Source: Oscillospiraceae bacterium
GTDB lineage: Bacteria > Bacillota > Clostridia > Oscillospirales > Ruminococcaceae
DNA: 14,798 nucleotides
Assembly: GCA_018110855.1 (NCBI GenBank)
Contig: JAGBFZ010000041.1
Location: 1-14,798 of the forward strand
Reading direction: 5' to 3'
Part shown: piece by piece, positions 1 to 6,910 of the stretch
Position numbering within the stretch: the stretch's first letter is position 1
Layout: every line of letters starts with the position of its first letter
The notes under the pieces: generated by a model
What the model saw: only the letters and a program-made list of their open reading frames with translations
Database searches by the model: none
What the model was told of the DNA's origin: nothing
Made by a program: the position numbers and the translations under genes

Positions 1-702
1 AAATGAAACGCCCAGATCGCATTTTTTATCTCTGACAAATGCCGAAAGGCCTTCCATATGGGACAGTCCGCAGGATCTGTTGATATTATCCCCGTCAGGT
101 TCGCAGTTAAGAAGATAAACCTTTGCACCCAGAGCGGAAAAAAGCTCCTCGGCAGCCGATGCCACCGCTCCGTTTGCGCAGTCAGCCGCAATAGTAAGCC
201 CCGAAAGCTCCGTATCGGAATTTTTAAGAATAAAATCTGCATATTCCGAAACAGCATTTTCGTAAACTGTTCTTATGCCGAAAAGATCTGATCTGTGAAA
301 ATTTTTCTGATCAAGAATATCAGTAATTTTTTCCGAAATATCCTCGGAAATTCGCCGTCCGTTCGGGTCATAGACGGAAAAGCCGATGTATCCTGCTTCA
401 CGGTCGGGATCTCCTATCATAATAAAGCCGTCAGCACCGAGCTTTTTTACAAGAAAAGCACCCGCAGGCTCGGGGATAACTCCGAGACTGATAACATCAG
501 TCCCCGCTGACAATATTCCCGCCGTAAATGCGGCTTCATATGCATTGGCAGAACGCCTTGTATCTGTTCCCACAAGGATAGCACCGCTGTTTTTTCTGCC
601 TAATACCGCAGCAGCGGCAAAACCGAAATCAAGTACAGCTTCGCAGGAGATATCCCCTGCAGCTGCGCAGAAGCTCCCCTCCGAACCAAGTGAAATGCTC
701 AT
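1..702 (-). CDS. Phosphoglucosamine mutase-like protein lacking the catalytic serine loop (3' end outside window)
   Basis: The 234 visible residues follow the alpha-D-phosphohexomutase fold in GlmM order. An N-terminal LGSEG (5-9) stands where FGTDGIRG is expected. GTDTRRS (45-51) matches the GRDTRxSG strand, GADGFIMI (89-96) leads into the active-site loop, DCANGA (154-159) follows, and EPDGDNIN plus CG (182-194) match the GlmM-type EPDG-NIN-CG segment. The catalytic SASHNP loop is absent: residues 97-102 read GDPDRE, with Pro99 where the phosphoserine should be, and the Arg of the N-terminal motif is also gone. The sequence stops just before the expected DGDADR metal loop, so that site cannot be judged. 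An active GlmM converts glucosamine-6-phosphate to glucosamine-1-phosphate for the cell wall; this copy probably cannot. It starts 23 bp after the ruvB stop, with a GAGGAG site about 13 bases before ATG, which is long spacing. The frame is intact, so a maintained pseudoenzyme is likelier than a decayed gene. Confidence 0.8.
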   Translation of the reverse strand, partial: MSISLGSEGSFCAAAGDISCEAVLDFGFAAAAVLGRKNSGAILVGTDTRRSANAYEAAFTAGILSAGTDVISLGVIPEPAGAFLVKKLGADGFIMIGDPDREAGYIGFSVYDPNGRRISEDISEKITDILDQKNFHRSDLFGIRTVYENAVSEYADFILKNSDTELSGLTIAADCANGAVASAAEELFSALGAKVYLLNCEPDGDNINRSCGLSHMEGLSAFVRDKKCDLGVSF

Positions 703-725
703 ATATAACTGAAATCTCCTCGAAA

Positions 726-1775
726 TTACTCAAACAATGAGGTTTGTTTGTCGGGTGCGGTTATACCAAGATGCTTATATGCAAGAGCTGTGGCACACCG
801 TCCCCTTGGTGTACGGGAAATAAAACCCAGCTGCATAAGATACGGCTCGCACACGTCCTCAAGAGTGACCGATTCCTCGCCGATAGCCGAAGCTAAGGTC
901 TCAAGTCCCGCAGGACCTCCGCCGTAGCCTGTGATAAGCATATTTAAGAAACGCTTGTCAAGGCTGTCAAGACCCAAGGAATCTATCTCCATGCGGTCAA
1001 GAGCAATGGCGGCTATCTCGCCGTTTATCCTGCCCTCACCGATAACGTCCGCAAAATCCCTTACTCGTTTCAAGAGCCTGTTTGCGATACGGGGAGTTCC
1101 CCGTGAACGCTTGGCGATCTCCGCAGCGCCGTCAATATCGCAGGCAATGCCTAAAATGACCGCACTTCGCATGATAATATCCGAAAGCTGCTCATGAGAA
1201 TAAAGCTCAAGTCTCTGAATAATTCCGAATCTGTCTCTCAAGGGAGCAGTAAGCTGTCCCGCACGGGTGGTAGCGCCCACAAGAGTAAACCTGTGCAGCT
1301 CCACCTTCAAAGAACGGGCAGAGGGACCCTTTCCCACAATTATATCAAGAGCGAAATCCTCCATTGCAGGATAAAGTATCTCCTCAATAGAGCGTGAAAG
1401 CCTGTGTATCTCGTCTATAAACAGCACGTCACCCTCGGAAAGATTGGTAAGCAAAGCCGCCAGATCGCCGGGCTTTTCAATAGCAGGACCCGAAGTAGTC
1501 CTGATATTCACTCCCATTTCATGGGCAATTATAGTGGACAGGGTGGTTTTTCCAAGCCCCGGAGGACCGTAAAGAAGAACATGGTCGAGAGATTCATTTC
1601 TCTGCTTTGCCGCCTTTATGTAAACGGCTAAATTCTCCTTGACCTTGTCCTGACCGATATATTCGTTCAGAGTCTTAGGTCTGAGGGAATAATCTATATC
1701 ATCATCAGATGGCATGGATTCGGGCGAAACCATGCGTTCCTCAAAATCAAGCTCCATATCGCTTTGTTCCAGCAA
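726..1775 (-). CDS. ruvB: Holliday junction branch migration DNA helicase RuvB
   Basis: RuvB is the hexameric AAA+ motor that, loaded by RuvA, drives branch migration of Holliday junctions in recombination and repair. The 349-residue protein has the usual length and all hallmarks: Walker [10 protein letters not shown] (70-78), Walker B with DEIH (121-124), sensor 1 GATTR (167-171), the arginine-finger region LRDRFG (179-184), sensor 2 GTPRIANR (226-233), and a C-terminal winged-helix domain from about 260 ending in [10 protein letters not shown] (818-type motif of RuvB, here about residues 318-327). The start is a TTG, chosen because AAAGGAG lies 10 bases upstream (1786-1792); the first ATG is six codons further in. 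It lies 24 bp after the phosphatase-like gene, unlike the common ruvA-ruvB adjacency, and is presumably expressed from the ruvC promoter. Identification is secure. Confidence 0.98.
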   Translation of the reverse strand: MLEQSDMELDFEERMVSPESMPSDDDIDYSLRPKTLNEYIGQDKVKENLAVYIKAAKQRNESLDHVLLYGPPGLGKTTLSTIIAHEMGVNIRTTSGPAIEKPGDLAALLTNLSEGDVLFIDEIHRLSRSIEEILYPAMEDFALDIIVGKGPSARSLKVELHRFTLVGATTRAGQLTAPLRDRFGIIQRLELYSHEQLSDIIMRSAVILGIACDIDGAAEIAKRSRGTPRIANRLLKRVRDFADVIGEGRINGEIAAIALDRMEIDSLGLDSLDKRFLNMLITGYGGGPAGLETLASAIGEESVTLEDVCEPYLMQLGFISRTPRGRCATALAYKHLGITAPDKQTSLFE

Positions 1776-1785
1776 TCCGAAGTCA

Positions 1786-1792
1786 CTCCTTT
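1786..1792 (-). promoter_or_regulatory. Ribosome binding site fixing the TTG start of ruvB
   Basis: AAAGGAG on the minus strand ends 10 bases before the TTG at 1775-1773. It lies in the 24-bp gap after the upstream TGA stop. The spacing supports the TTG rather than the in-frame ATG six codons downstream. Confidence 0.75.
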
Positions 1793-1799
1793 CAAAAAA

Positions 1800-3005
1800 T
1801 CAGTTAAAGGATCTCGGGGCAATGTTCTCAGTAAGGGGACGTTTCCAGCCCGATGTCTGCTTTGTGGTGATAACACAGAGAGGAAGGCACATTTCATCAG
1901 ATGTAATACCTCCCGAGCCTGCCTTGTCGGGGGAACGGTGCTTCTGATTCAATGCCCTGAACGTCAGCGACTTGTCACCCATGGCAAAGGCGCAGTAATC
2001 CCCGATAAAATCATATATTTTCTTGTTTGTCTTTCCGCAGCCGAACAGCTCTCTTTTCAGAATATCACTGCGGCTCATAAGATGGAAATCCTCTGAAAGG
2101 TCTCTTGCAAAAAGCCTTTCAAAATCGGAGCGGCAGTCAGCCTTAACATAAAAATTCACAGCCCGTCCGCCGAATACGGGAGGCATAAGCAGGCAGTCGC
2201 AAAGCTCATATTTCAGATTGAGCATTATTTCCGAAGAAATATCCTTCATTCCATGAGTGGATGTCACGATTATCAGCGTATCCTTCATGGATTTTGAAAG
2301 CCCGTTCACAGTGTCATTGATATCCCTGATAATGCTCTTTGTCTCCTCGCTTTCGCAGCCGTATCTGATTGCGGATTCCTGAGGAGCATTCCATTGAACA
2401 TAGGTGAATGTGTTCTGATCGGTCTCAGCGATCTTTTTAATAAGCTCAAACATACGCTTAGGATTATCAGCGACCTTGTGATAGCTTTTGTTTTCTGCTA
2501 TTTTCACACCGGGGAGAGCTATGGAAAAGGGCTGAACAGAGCCTAATATGGAGCCTGCTATCTCACCGAAAATATTTTCATAGGGCAGGATAAAATCCGC
2601 AGCATTCGCCACCGAAACAGGCTGATTTGAATAGGGATCCAGATTGGAGGAAAGCTCAACCGTCCGGCAGAATTCCTTGAAGAACATAGTCTGCCCGAGC
2701 CTGCCGTGCTCGTTGGGATAAAGTCCCGAAACAGAGCTTACCTCCGCCGCCGCAGGATATGACGGACAAACAGATGTAAGCTGCTCCGTCATTTTTTTCA
2801 GCAGAATATCCGACGGTTTCAGGGATGCTCTCAGCATATTCTCCCCGACCCCGCAAAGAACTATCAGAACCACGTTCTTATACATTCTGTTCAGCTCATC
2901 ATCTAGCTTTTCAATGGACGGAACATTGGTGGGAATACGATAATACTTTTTGATTGATGAGATCACATTGACCGAGCATTTCTTGTAATTTGGAAAAACA
3001 AGCAC
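1800..3005 (-). CDS. Alkaline phosphatase superfamily protein with degenerate active site (probable pseudoenzyme)
   Basis: The 401-residue protein aligns by motif with the type I phosphodiesterase/nucleotide pyrophosphatase-like branch of the alkaline phosphatase superfamily. VVLIVLCGVG (45-54) matches VLLILDGxG, the segment ending SGLYPNEHGRLG (93-104) matches the SGLxPxEHGWLG region, TYVQWNAPQ (201-209) matches FTYVYWNDPD, STHGM (249-253) matches ADHG, and GGITSDEM (365-372) matches the C-terminal HxGLTxxEM. The residues for metal binding and catalysis are largely replaced: Asp to Cys51, the nucleophile Thr to Pro84 (Tyr83-Pro84-Ala85), Asp to Gln209, His to Ile213, Asp to Thr250, and the last His to Ser364. 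Only His251 remains. No signal peptide is visible, so it is cytosolic. It starts at GTG with AAGGAC 8 bases upstream (3014-3019), overlapping the ruvA stop. It sits between ruvA and ruvB with gaps of 12 and 24 bp. Fold assignment is fairly sure; function is unknown, and hydrolase activity is unlikely. Confidence 0.82.
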   Translation of the reverse strand: MLVFPNYKKCSVNVISSIKKYYRIPTNVPSIEKLDDELNRMYKNVVLIVLCGVGENMLRASLKPSDILLKKMTEQLTSVCPSYPAAAEVSSVSGLYPNEHGRLGQTMFFKEFCRTVELSSNLDPYSNQPVSVANAADFILPYENIFGEIAGSILGSVQPFSIALPGVKIAENKSYHKVADNPKRMFELIKKIAETDQNTFTYVQWNAPQESAIRYGCESEETKSIIRDINDTVNGLSKSMKDTLIIVTSTHGMKDISSEIMLNLKYELCDCLLMPPVFGGRAVNFYVKADCRSDFERLFARDLSEDFHLMSRSDILKRELFGCGKTNKKIYDFIGDYCAFAMGDKSLTFRALNQKHRSPDKAGSGGITSDEMCLPLCVITTKQTSGWKRPLTENIAPRSFN

Positions 3006-3017
3006 AAAAACCAGTCC

Positions 3018-3629
3018 TTACTTAAATTTTGCAAGTCCTTTGAGAGCGAGCCTGATAAGCTCCTCCGGTGAGAGAGACGGGTCAAGCTTTGAAACAGCGT
3101 CCTCCGCCTCTGCCTGAGTATAGCCGAGAACAAGGAGCGCATCCACAGCCTCCGAAGCTGCTCCGCCTGAAATAAAGGCTCTGTTGACCTTTCCTGCGGG
3201 AGCAGCCTGAGTGAAGCTCATCTGATCCTTTGATATCTTGTCCTTCAGCTCAAGAACGATCCTCTGAGCCATTTTGGGACCAATTCCCTTTACCTTTGTA
3301 AGCTGCTTGAAATCGCCTGTGGCAACTGCAAGAGCAAAGTTGTTGGGATCAATATCCGACAGAATGGAAAGAGCCGCCTTGGGACCCACTCCCGAAACGC
3401 CCAGCAGCATTTTAAAGCAGCCAAGCTCCTTTTTATCATAAAATCCGAAAAGCTCTGTTCCGTCCTCCCTGACCTGCAGATGAGTATAGAGCATTGCTTC
3501 ATCGCCTATATTTCCAAGAGCAGCAAGAGTGTTATATGTAGTGCGGCAGCCGTAGCCCACGCCCGCACATTCAATGACTGCAAGTCCCGCTTCCTTAATA
3601 ATAAGCGTACCTCTGACGCTGTATATCAT
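3018..3629 (-). CDS. ruvA: Holliday junction branch migration protein RuvA
   Basis: RuvA binds the four-way junction as a tetramer and recruits RuvB. The 203-residue protein has the three expected parts. An N-terminal OB fold (1-62) carries the acidic pin Glu55-Asp56 in REDGTELFGF. The middle domain holds two helix-hairpin-helix motifs, GVSGVGPKAA (77-86) and VKGIGPKMAQ (113-122). After a flexible linker (about 133-154) comes the RuvB-binding domain III (about 155-200). ATG is preceded by AAAGGA. The gene begins 20 bp after the ruvC stop, and its TAA overlaps the ribosome binding site of the next gene, suggesting translational coupling. No key residue is missing. Identification is secure. Confidence 0.98.
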   Translation of the reverse strand: MIYSVRGTLIIKEAGLAVIECAGVGYGCRTTYNTLAALGNIGDEAMLYTHLQVREDGTELFGFYDKKELGCFKMLLGVSGVGPKAALSILSDIDPNNFALAVATGDFKQLTKVKGIGPKMAQRIVLELKDKISKDQMSFTQAAPAGKVNRAFISGGAASEAVDALLVLGYTQAEAEDAVSKLDPSLSPEELIRLALKGLAKFK

Positions 3630-3649
3630 TCCCGCTCAATCCTTTCGCA

Positions 3650-4135
3650 TTATTCAAACTTCACTGCCGAGGAGCTGTGTCCGTGACAGATGGCAAGAGC
3701 CAGCGCATCGGCGGTATCATCGGGCTTAGGCACCTTAGCCAACCCCAGAATACTTCTTGTCATCTCCATGACCTGCTTTTTTTCCGCTCTGCCGTAGCCC
3801 ACCACAGACTGCTTCACCTGCAGCGGAGTATATTCATAAATGGGTATGCCGCTTTCCGCCGCTGCAAGGACTATAACACCCCTTGCCTGAGCAACATCAA
3901 TACCCGTTTTCTGGTTAGTGTTGAAGAAGAGCTTTTCAATGCTCATAGCGTCGGGCTTGTACTTGCCGATAACGGTCTTCATGTCGTTGTAAATATCTAA
4001 AAGCCTCAGCGAAAAATCCGCTCCCGCCTCGGTGGTTATAGCTCCATATCCCTTCGGCTTGAAGCTGTAGCCATCATAATCCAATATTCCGTAACCCACA
4101 ATGGCATAACCGGGGTCTATTCCCAGAATTATCAA
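3650..4135 (-). CDS. ruvC: Crossover junction endodeoxyribonuclease RuvC
   Basis: RuvC is the dimeric, metal-dependent resolvase that nicks Holliday junctions, working with RuvAB. The 161-residue protein has the RNase H-like fold and the full acidic tetrad: Asp7 in LGIDPG, Glu67 in SIEKLFF, and Asp140 plus Asp143 in the DDTADALA helix. QARGV (83-87) and the basic VVGYGRAEKKQV segment (111-122) are also typical. The start is TTG, supported by GAGGAG 9 bases upstream (4145-4150) and by the protein then beginning exactly where RuvC proteins begin (M-I-I-L-G-I-D-P-G). It is the first gene of the operon, behind a strong promoter at 4183-4211. Identification is secure. Confidence 0.98.
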   Translation of the reverse strand: MIILGIDPGYAIVGYGILDYDGYSFKPKGYGAITTEAGADFSLRLLDIYNDMKTVIGKYKPDAMSIEKLFFNTNQKTGIDVAQARGVIVLAAAESGIPIYEYTPLQVKQSVVGYGRAEKKQVMEMTRSILGLAKVPKPDDTADALALAICHGHSSSAVKFE

Positions 4136-4144
4136 AAAAGCACG

Positions 4145-4150
4145 CTCCTC
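4145..4150 (-). promoter_or_regulatory. Ribosome binding site of ruvC
   Basis: GAGGAG on the minus strand lies 9 bases before the TTG at 4135-4133. It supports initiation at TTG, since no ATG or GTG lies upstream in frame at a usable distance before the conserved GIDPG motif. Confidence 0.7.
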
Positions 4151-4182
4151 GGCAAACCTGCATTATTTCAGAGTTACATTTA

Positions 4183-4211
4183 ATTATAGCACAAATCCTT
4201 CTTCTATGCAA
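4183..4211 (-). promoter_or_regulatory. Sigma-A type promoter of the ruvC-ruvA-ruvB operon
   Basis: On the minus strand, TTGCAT (4206-4211) and a perfect TATAAT (4183-4188) are separated by 17 bases. A TG one base before the -10 makes it an extended -10 promoter. It lies about 48 bases before the ruvC start. No SOS-type operator (Bacillus DinR or E. coli LexA box) was seen around it, so constitutive expression is plausible. Confidence 0.8.
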
Positions 4212-4254
4212 GCCCTTTAAACGGAAATTAAGTTAATTTTTATATAATAATTAC

Positions 4255-4282
4255 GGGGATACCGCAATCATACGATATCCCC
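4255..4282 (-). terminator. Probable terminator of the amino acid ABC operon
   Basis: GGGGATA and TATCCCC (4255-4261 and 4276-4282) form a 7-bp stem, with two further C-G pairs inside a mismatch, beginning five bases after the ATPase stop. On the plus strand it is followed by a T run. On the minus strand, the direction needed here, the 3' tail is only A/T rich, so termination there may be weak. Separation from the ruvC promoter downstream argues for a terminator. Confidence 0.55.
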
Positions 4283-4287
4283 ATTTT

Positions 4288-5052
4288 TTATGAATTATTA
4301 TATCTTTGCAGAAACTGCCTTGTCCTCTCATTCTCGGACTTTTCAAAGACCTCCTCGGGAGTGCCGTTTTCAATAATAATGCCCTTATCCATAAAAATAA
4401 CCCTGTCCGAAACCTCTTTGGCAAATGCCATCTCATGAGTTACTATTACCATTGTCATCTGTTCCTCCGCAAGACTGCGGATAACCTTTAGTATCTCACC
4501 CGTCAGCTCGGGATCGAGAGCAGATGTAGGCTCGTCAAAAAACAGCATATCGGGATTCAAAGCCAAAGCCCTTGCAATGGAAACACGCTGCTGCTGACCG
4601 CCCGACAGATTGCAGGGATATTCCTTTGCTTTGGCGGAAAGTCCCATTTTACCCAGCAGCTCCATCGCTTTTTCCTCGGCATCCTTCTTGTCCATTCCAA
4701 GAACGCAGACAGGAGCCTCGGTAATATTTCTCAGCACTGTAAAATGAGGAAATAGATTAAAATTCTGAAAAACAAGTCCGATTTTCAAACGAACATCTCT
4801 AAGGGTCTTTGCATCGGCATAAACCGCCCTGCCGTTTTCATCGCAGGTCATCATGGGAGTACCACATATGGAAATAGAGCCTCCGTCTGCCTTTTCGAGC
4901 TGATTAACTATCCTTAGTAGAGTGGATTTACCGCTTCCCGAAGGCCCGATGACAGAAACCGCCTGACCCTTTTCCACATAGAAGGAAATATCCTTTAAAA
5001 CCTCAGTCTTTCCGAAGCTTTTTGAAAGCTTATTTATTTCAAGCATTGACAT
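4288..5052 (-). CDS. Polar amino acid ABC transporter, ATP-binding protein (GlnQ type)
   Basis: This is the ATPase subunit of a polar amino acid importer, bound to the inner face of the membrane. The 254 residues carry all nucleotide-binding motifs: Walker [10 protein letters not shown] (36-44), Q-loop with Gln96 in [10 protein letters not shown], signature LSGGQQQR (149-156), Walker [12 protein letters not shown] (171-181) and the switch His206 in VTHEM. The QNFNLFPH string and the [17 protein letters not shown] stretch are typical of the GlnQ/HisP/ArtP family. One feature is a long insertion around 66-90 before the Q-loop, common in this family. ATG is preceded by AAAGGA with 8-base spacing, 18 bp after the permease stop. 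The actual substrate cannot be read from the ATPase. Confidence 0.95.
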   Translation of the reverse strand: MSMLEINKLSKSFGKTEVLKDISFYVEKGQAVSVIGPSGSGKSTLLRIVNQLEKADGGSISICGTPMMTCDENGRAVYADAKTLRDVRLKIGLVFQNFNLFPHFTVLRNITEAPVCVLGMDKKDAEEKAMELLGKMGLSAKAKEYPCNLSGGQQQRVSIARALALNPDMLFFDEPTSALDPELTGEILKVIRSLAEEQMTMVIVTHEMAFAKEVSDRVIFMDKGIIIENGTPEEVFEKSENERTRQFLQRYNNS

Positions 5053-5070
5053 AATAACTGTCCTTTCCCG

Positions 5071-5775
5071 TTATCTGTAATAACTGAGTTTTTTCTCGAT
5101 AAAGGAGAAAAGAAATGTCAGCAGCGTTGCTAAAACAAAATAGAACACACCCGCAATAATAAGAGGAACAAGCGAACTGTAGACCTGCATCTGCTGACGG
5201 GCTTTCAGAGTGATCTCGGCATAGGCAACCACATTGGCAATAGATGTATCCTTAACAAGAGTAATGACCTCGTTCGAGGAAGCAGGAACAATCCTCTTCA
5301 CAACCTGAGGAAGGATTATTCTGAAAAAAGTCTGCGTCTTTGTAAATCCAAGAGCAGCGGCAGCCTCGTACTGTCCCTTTGGAATGGACTCAATGCCCCC
5401 TCTGAATATCTCAGCAAAATAAGCGGCATAATTCAGCGAAAAAGCAGCAAGCACCGCATAAAACATATAATTTTCGCTGCGAATGTCAATACTCGCAAGT
5501 ATCGAAGCAATTGGCGATGGGAGTCCCTCCGCAAGCTTCAGATAGGGAATTATGTAATAGACCGCAATGACCTGAAGCATTAAAGGCGTTCCCCTCATTA
5601 TGAGGATGTAAATATTTGTGAGCCATGAAACAGGCTTCAAGCGGCACATTTTCAGCATAGCGGCAATCATACCGAGAGGAATGGAAAAAAGAAGAGTGAA
5701 GCCGAAAACCTTCAATGTAGGAACAAGATAATTCAAAAGTATCCCCGTCACATTTAAAATATCCTGAGTGGTCAT
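5071..5775 (-). CDS. Polar amino acid ABC transporter, permease (HisMQ type)
   Basis: This is the membrane subunit of a polar amino acid importer. The 234-residue hydrophobic protein has about five membrane segments (around 14-40, 54-80, 103-124, 163-185 and 203-228). The EAA coupling loop is YEAAAALGFTKTQTFFRIILPQ-like (136-157), and the RGTPLMLQ motif (61-68) is diagnostic of the His/Glu/Gln/Arg permease family. ATG follows AAAGGA at 11 bases. It is the first gene of the operon, behind its own promoter. No gene for a periplasmic-type binding lipoprotein lies beside it, although such systems usually have one in the same operon. The permease may therefore form a homodimer served by a binding protein encoded elsewhere. 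Confidence 0.94.
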   Translation of the reverse strand: MTTQDILNVTGILLNYLVPTLKVFGFTLLFSIPLGMIAAMLKMCRLKPVSWLTNIYILIMRGTPLMLQVIAVYYIIPYLKLAEGLPSPIASILASIDIRSENYMFYAVLAAFSLNYAAYFAEIFRGGIESIPKGQYEAAAALGFTKTQTFFRIILPQVVKRIVPASSNEVITLVKDTSIANVVAYAEITLKARQQMQVYSSLVPLIIAGVFYFVLATLLTFLFSFIEKKLSYYR

Positions 5776-5815
5776 TTATAGATCAATCCTTTCGGAGCAA
5801 AAGCATAATATATTT

Positions 5816-5844
5816 ATTATATCAGATTTTTCCACAAAATGCAA
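5816..5844 (-). promoter_or_regulatory. Promoter of the amino acid ABC transporter operon
   Basis: On the minus strand, TTGCAT (5839-5844) and a perfect TATAAT (5816-5821) are separated by 17 bases, about 40 bases before the permease ATG. It is back to back with the plus-strand promoter at 5886-5914, with 41 bases between the two -35 boxes. No clear operator was recognised between them. Confidence 0.78.
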
Positions 5845-5885
5845 CATTTCAGCGAGGGAAATTTTTTTATTATCACAAATTCCGA

Positions 5886-5914
5886 TTGACTTTTTTGTAG
5901 AAATATGCTAAAGT
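5886..5914 (+). promoter_or_regulatory. Promoter of the fumarylacetoacetate hydrolase family gene
   Basis: TTGACT (5886-5891) and TAAAGT (5909-5914) have a 17-base spacer, with TG just before the -10. It lies about 35 bases upstream of the ATG at 5950. A TATAGT at 5917-5922 is an alternative -10 but gives a poor 25-base spacer. Confidence 0.7.
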
Positions 5915-5949
5915 AGTATAGTAATGTAATATATAAAGGCGGTAGAACT

Positions 5950-6831
5950 ATGAAGCTTATAACTTTTTTATACAATAATTCCGAAATTGTGGGTGCAGTA
6001 TCACCCAATGGACAGTTTGCAGTCCCCTGCTCAGAGCTTGGAGCGGACTATCCCGATATGGAGACTCTCGCTTCTCATATCAGCGATACCGAACTTTCGG
6101 ATATGAAAGCAAAGCTGGCAAGCATTCAGGGCGGCATATCCATGTCTGAAATCAAGATTCTTGCACCCATACCCCGTCCATCGAGAGATATCATTTGTCT
6201 TGGAGTAAATTTCCGTGACCATGCGGAGGAAAGCGTCGGCGTAATGGGAGCGGAATACGGCGGAGAGAGGAAATTCCCCATATATTTTGCAAAGCACGTC
6301 AATGAAGCAGTTCCCTGCGGAGACTATATCAACGGTCATTTTGACATCGTGACCGAGCTTGATTACGAAGCGGAAATGGCATTTGTTGTAAGAAAAGACG
6401 CTCTGAACGTAAAAGCCGAAAATGCAGGTGAATATGTATTCGGCTATACAATAATGAACGATGTAAGCGCCAGATGCATACAAATGCGCCACAAGCAGTG
6501 GTTCAGAGGAAAGAGCTTTGACGGCTTTGCACCCATGGGTCCCTGCCTTGTAACCGCAGATGAGTTTGATTTCCCGCCTAAGCTCGATATCTCCTGCAAG
6601 GTAAACGGAGAGCTCAGGCAGAAGAGCAACACCGCTCTGTATATCCACAATATTCCTTACGCCCTTGAGGAGCTTTCAAGCGGTATGATGATCAAAGCAG
6701 GAACAATAATCTCAATGGGCACTCCCGGCGGCGTGGGAATGGGCTTCAAGCCTCCGAAATATCTGAAAAGCGGCGATATTATCGAATGTGAGGTCGAGGG
6801 TATCGGAAGGCTTGTGAACGAAGTCAGATAA
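5950..6831 (+). CDS. Fumarylacetoacetate hydrolase family protein
   Basis: This is a cytosolic metal-dependent enzyme of the FAH superfamily, which cleaves or decarboxylates acylpyruvate-type or 2-oxo-acid substrates in aromatic and sugar-acid catabolism; members also act as oxaloacetate decarboxylases or tautomerases. The 293-residue protein has the small N-terminal domain (1-70) and the catalytic domain. In the latter, VNFRDHAEE (86-94) carries the lid His91, ELDYEAEMA (136-144) supplies metal ligands Glu140 and Glu142, NDVSAR (170-175) supplies Asp171, and GKSFDGFAPMGP (187-198) supplies the active-site Lys188. The tail GTIISMGTPGGVGMG (251-265) is also typical. All expected catalytic residues are present. 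ATG is preceded by AAGGCGG. It is a single-gene unit, divergent from the amino acid transporter, so the substrate cannot be deduced from pathway neighbours. Confidence 0.92.
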   Translation: MKLITFLYNNSEIVGAVSPNGQFAVPCSELGADYPDMETLASHISDTELSDMKAKLASIQGGISMSEIKILAPIPRPSRDIICLGVNFRDHAEESVGVMGAEYGGERKFPIYFAKHVNEAVPCGDYINGHFDIVTELDYEAEMAFVVRKDALNVKAENAGEYVFGYTIMNDVSARCIQMRHKQWFRGKSFDGFAPMGPCLVTADEFDFPPKLDISCKVNGELRQKSNTALYIHNIPYALEELSSGMMIKAGTIISMGTPGGVGMGFKPPKYLKSGDIIECEVEGIGRLVNEVR

Positions 6832-6845
6832 ATCCGAAAAAATCC

Positions 6846-6874
6846 TTGACAAACAAAGAAAAATATGATTCAAT
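6846..6874 (+). promoter_or_regulatory. Promoter of the two-gene transporter operon
   Basis: A perfect -35 TTGACA (6846-6851) is followed after 17 bases by TTCAAT (6869-6874) with TG one base before it, an extended -10. It lies about 36 bases upstream of the ATG at 6911. The 79-base intergenic gap is too short for a yybP-ykoY-type riboswitch plus expression platform, and none was seen. Confidence 0.6.
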
Positions 6875-6910
6875 TAATATGAATAATTATAAATAATATC
6901 GGAGACTATT

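Noticed and set aside
386..712. Plus-strand open frame opposite the GlmM-like gene
   Set aside because: The minus-strand frame aligns with phosphohexomutase motifs along its whole length, so this is a shadow.
1800..3005. Idea that the missing catalytic residues reflect a frameshift or sequencing errors
   Set aside because: The losses are separate substitutions spread over the gene, with surrounding motifs in frame from start to stop. Errors would not hit only catalytic positions.
4255..4282. Reading the hairpin as a plus-strand terminator because of its T run
   Set aside because: No plus-strand gene ends to its left (the ruv operon is on the minus strand), so the minus-strand role is the sensible one. 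The plus-strand tail may be incidental.
6031..6648. 205-codon open frame on the minus strand inside the FAH-family gene
   Set aside because: It is fully antisense to a gene with all catalytic residues and a promoter, has no ribosome binding site of note, and its translation is not protein-family-like.
6832..6910. Possible yybP-ykoY manganese riboswitch before the metal transporter
   Set aside because: The gap is only 79 bases and is occupied by a promoter and ribosome binding site; no riboswitch-like stems were seen.
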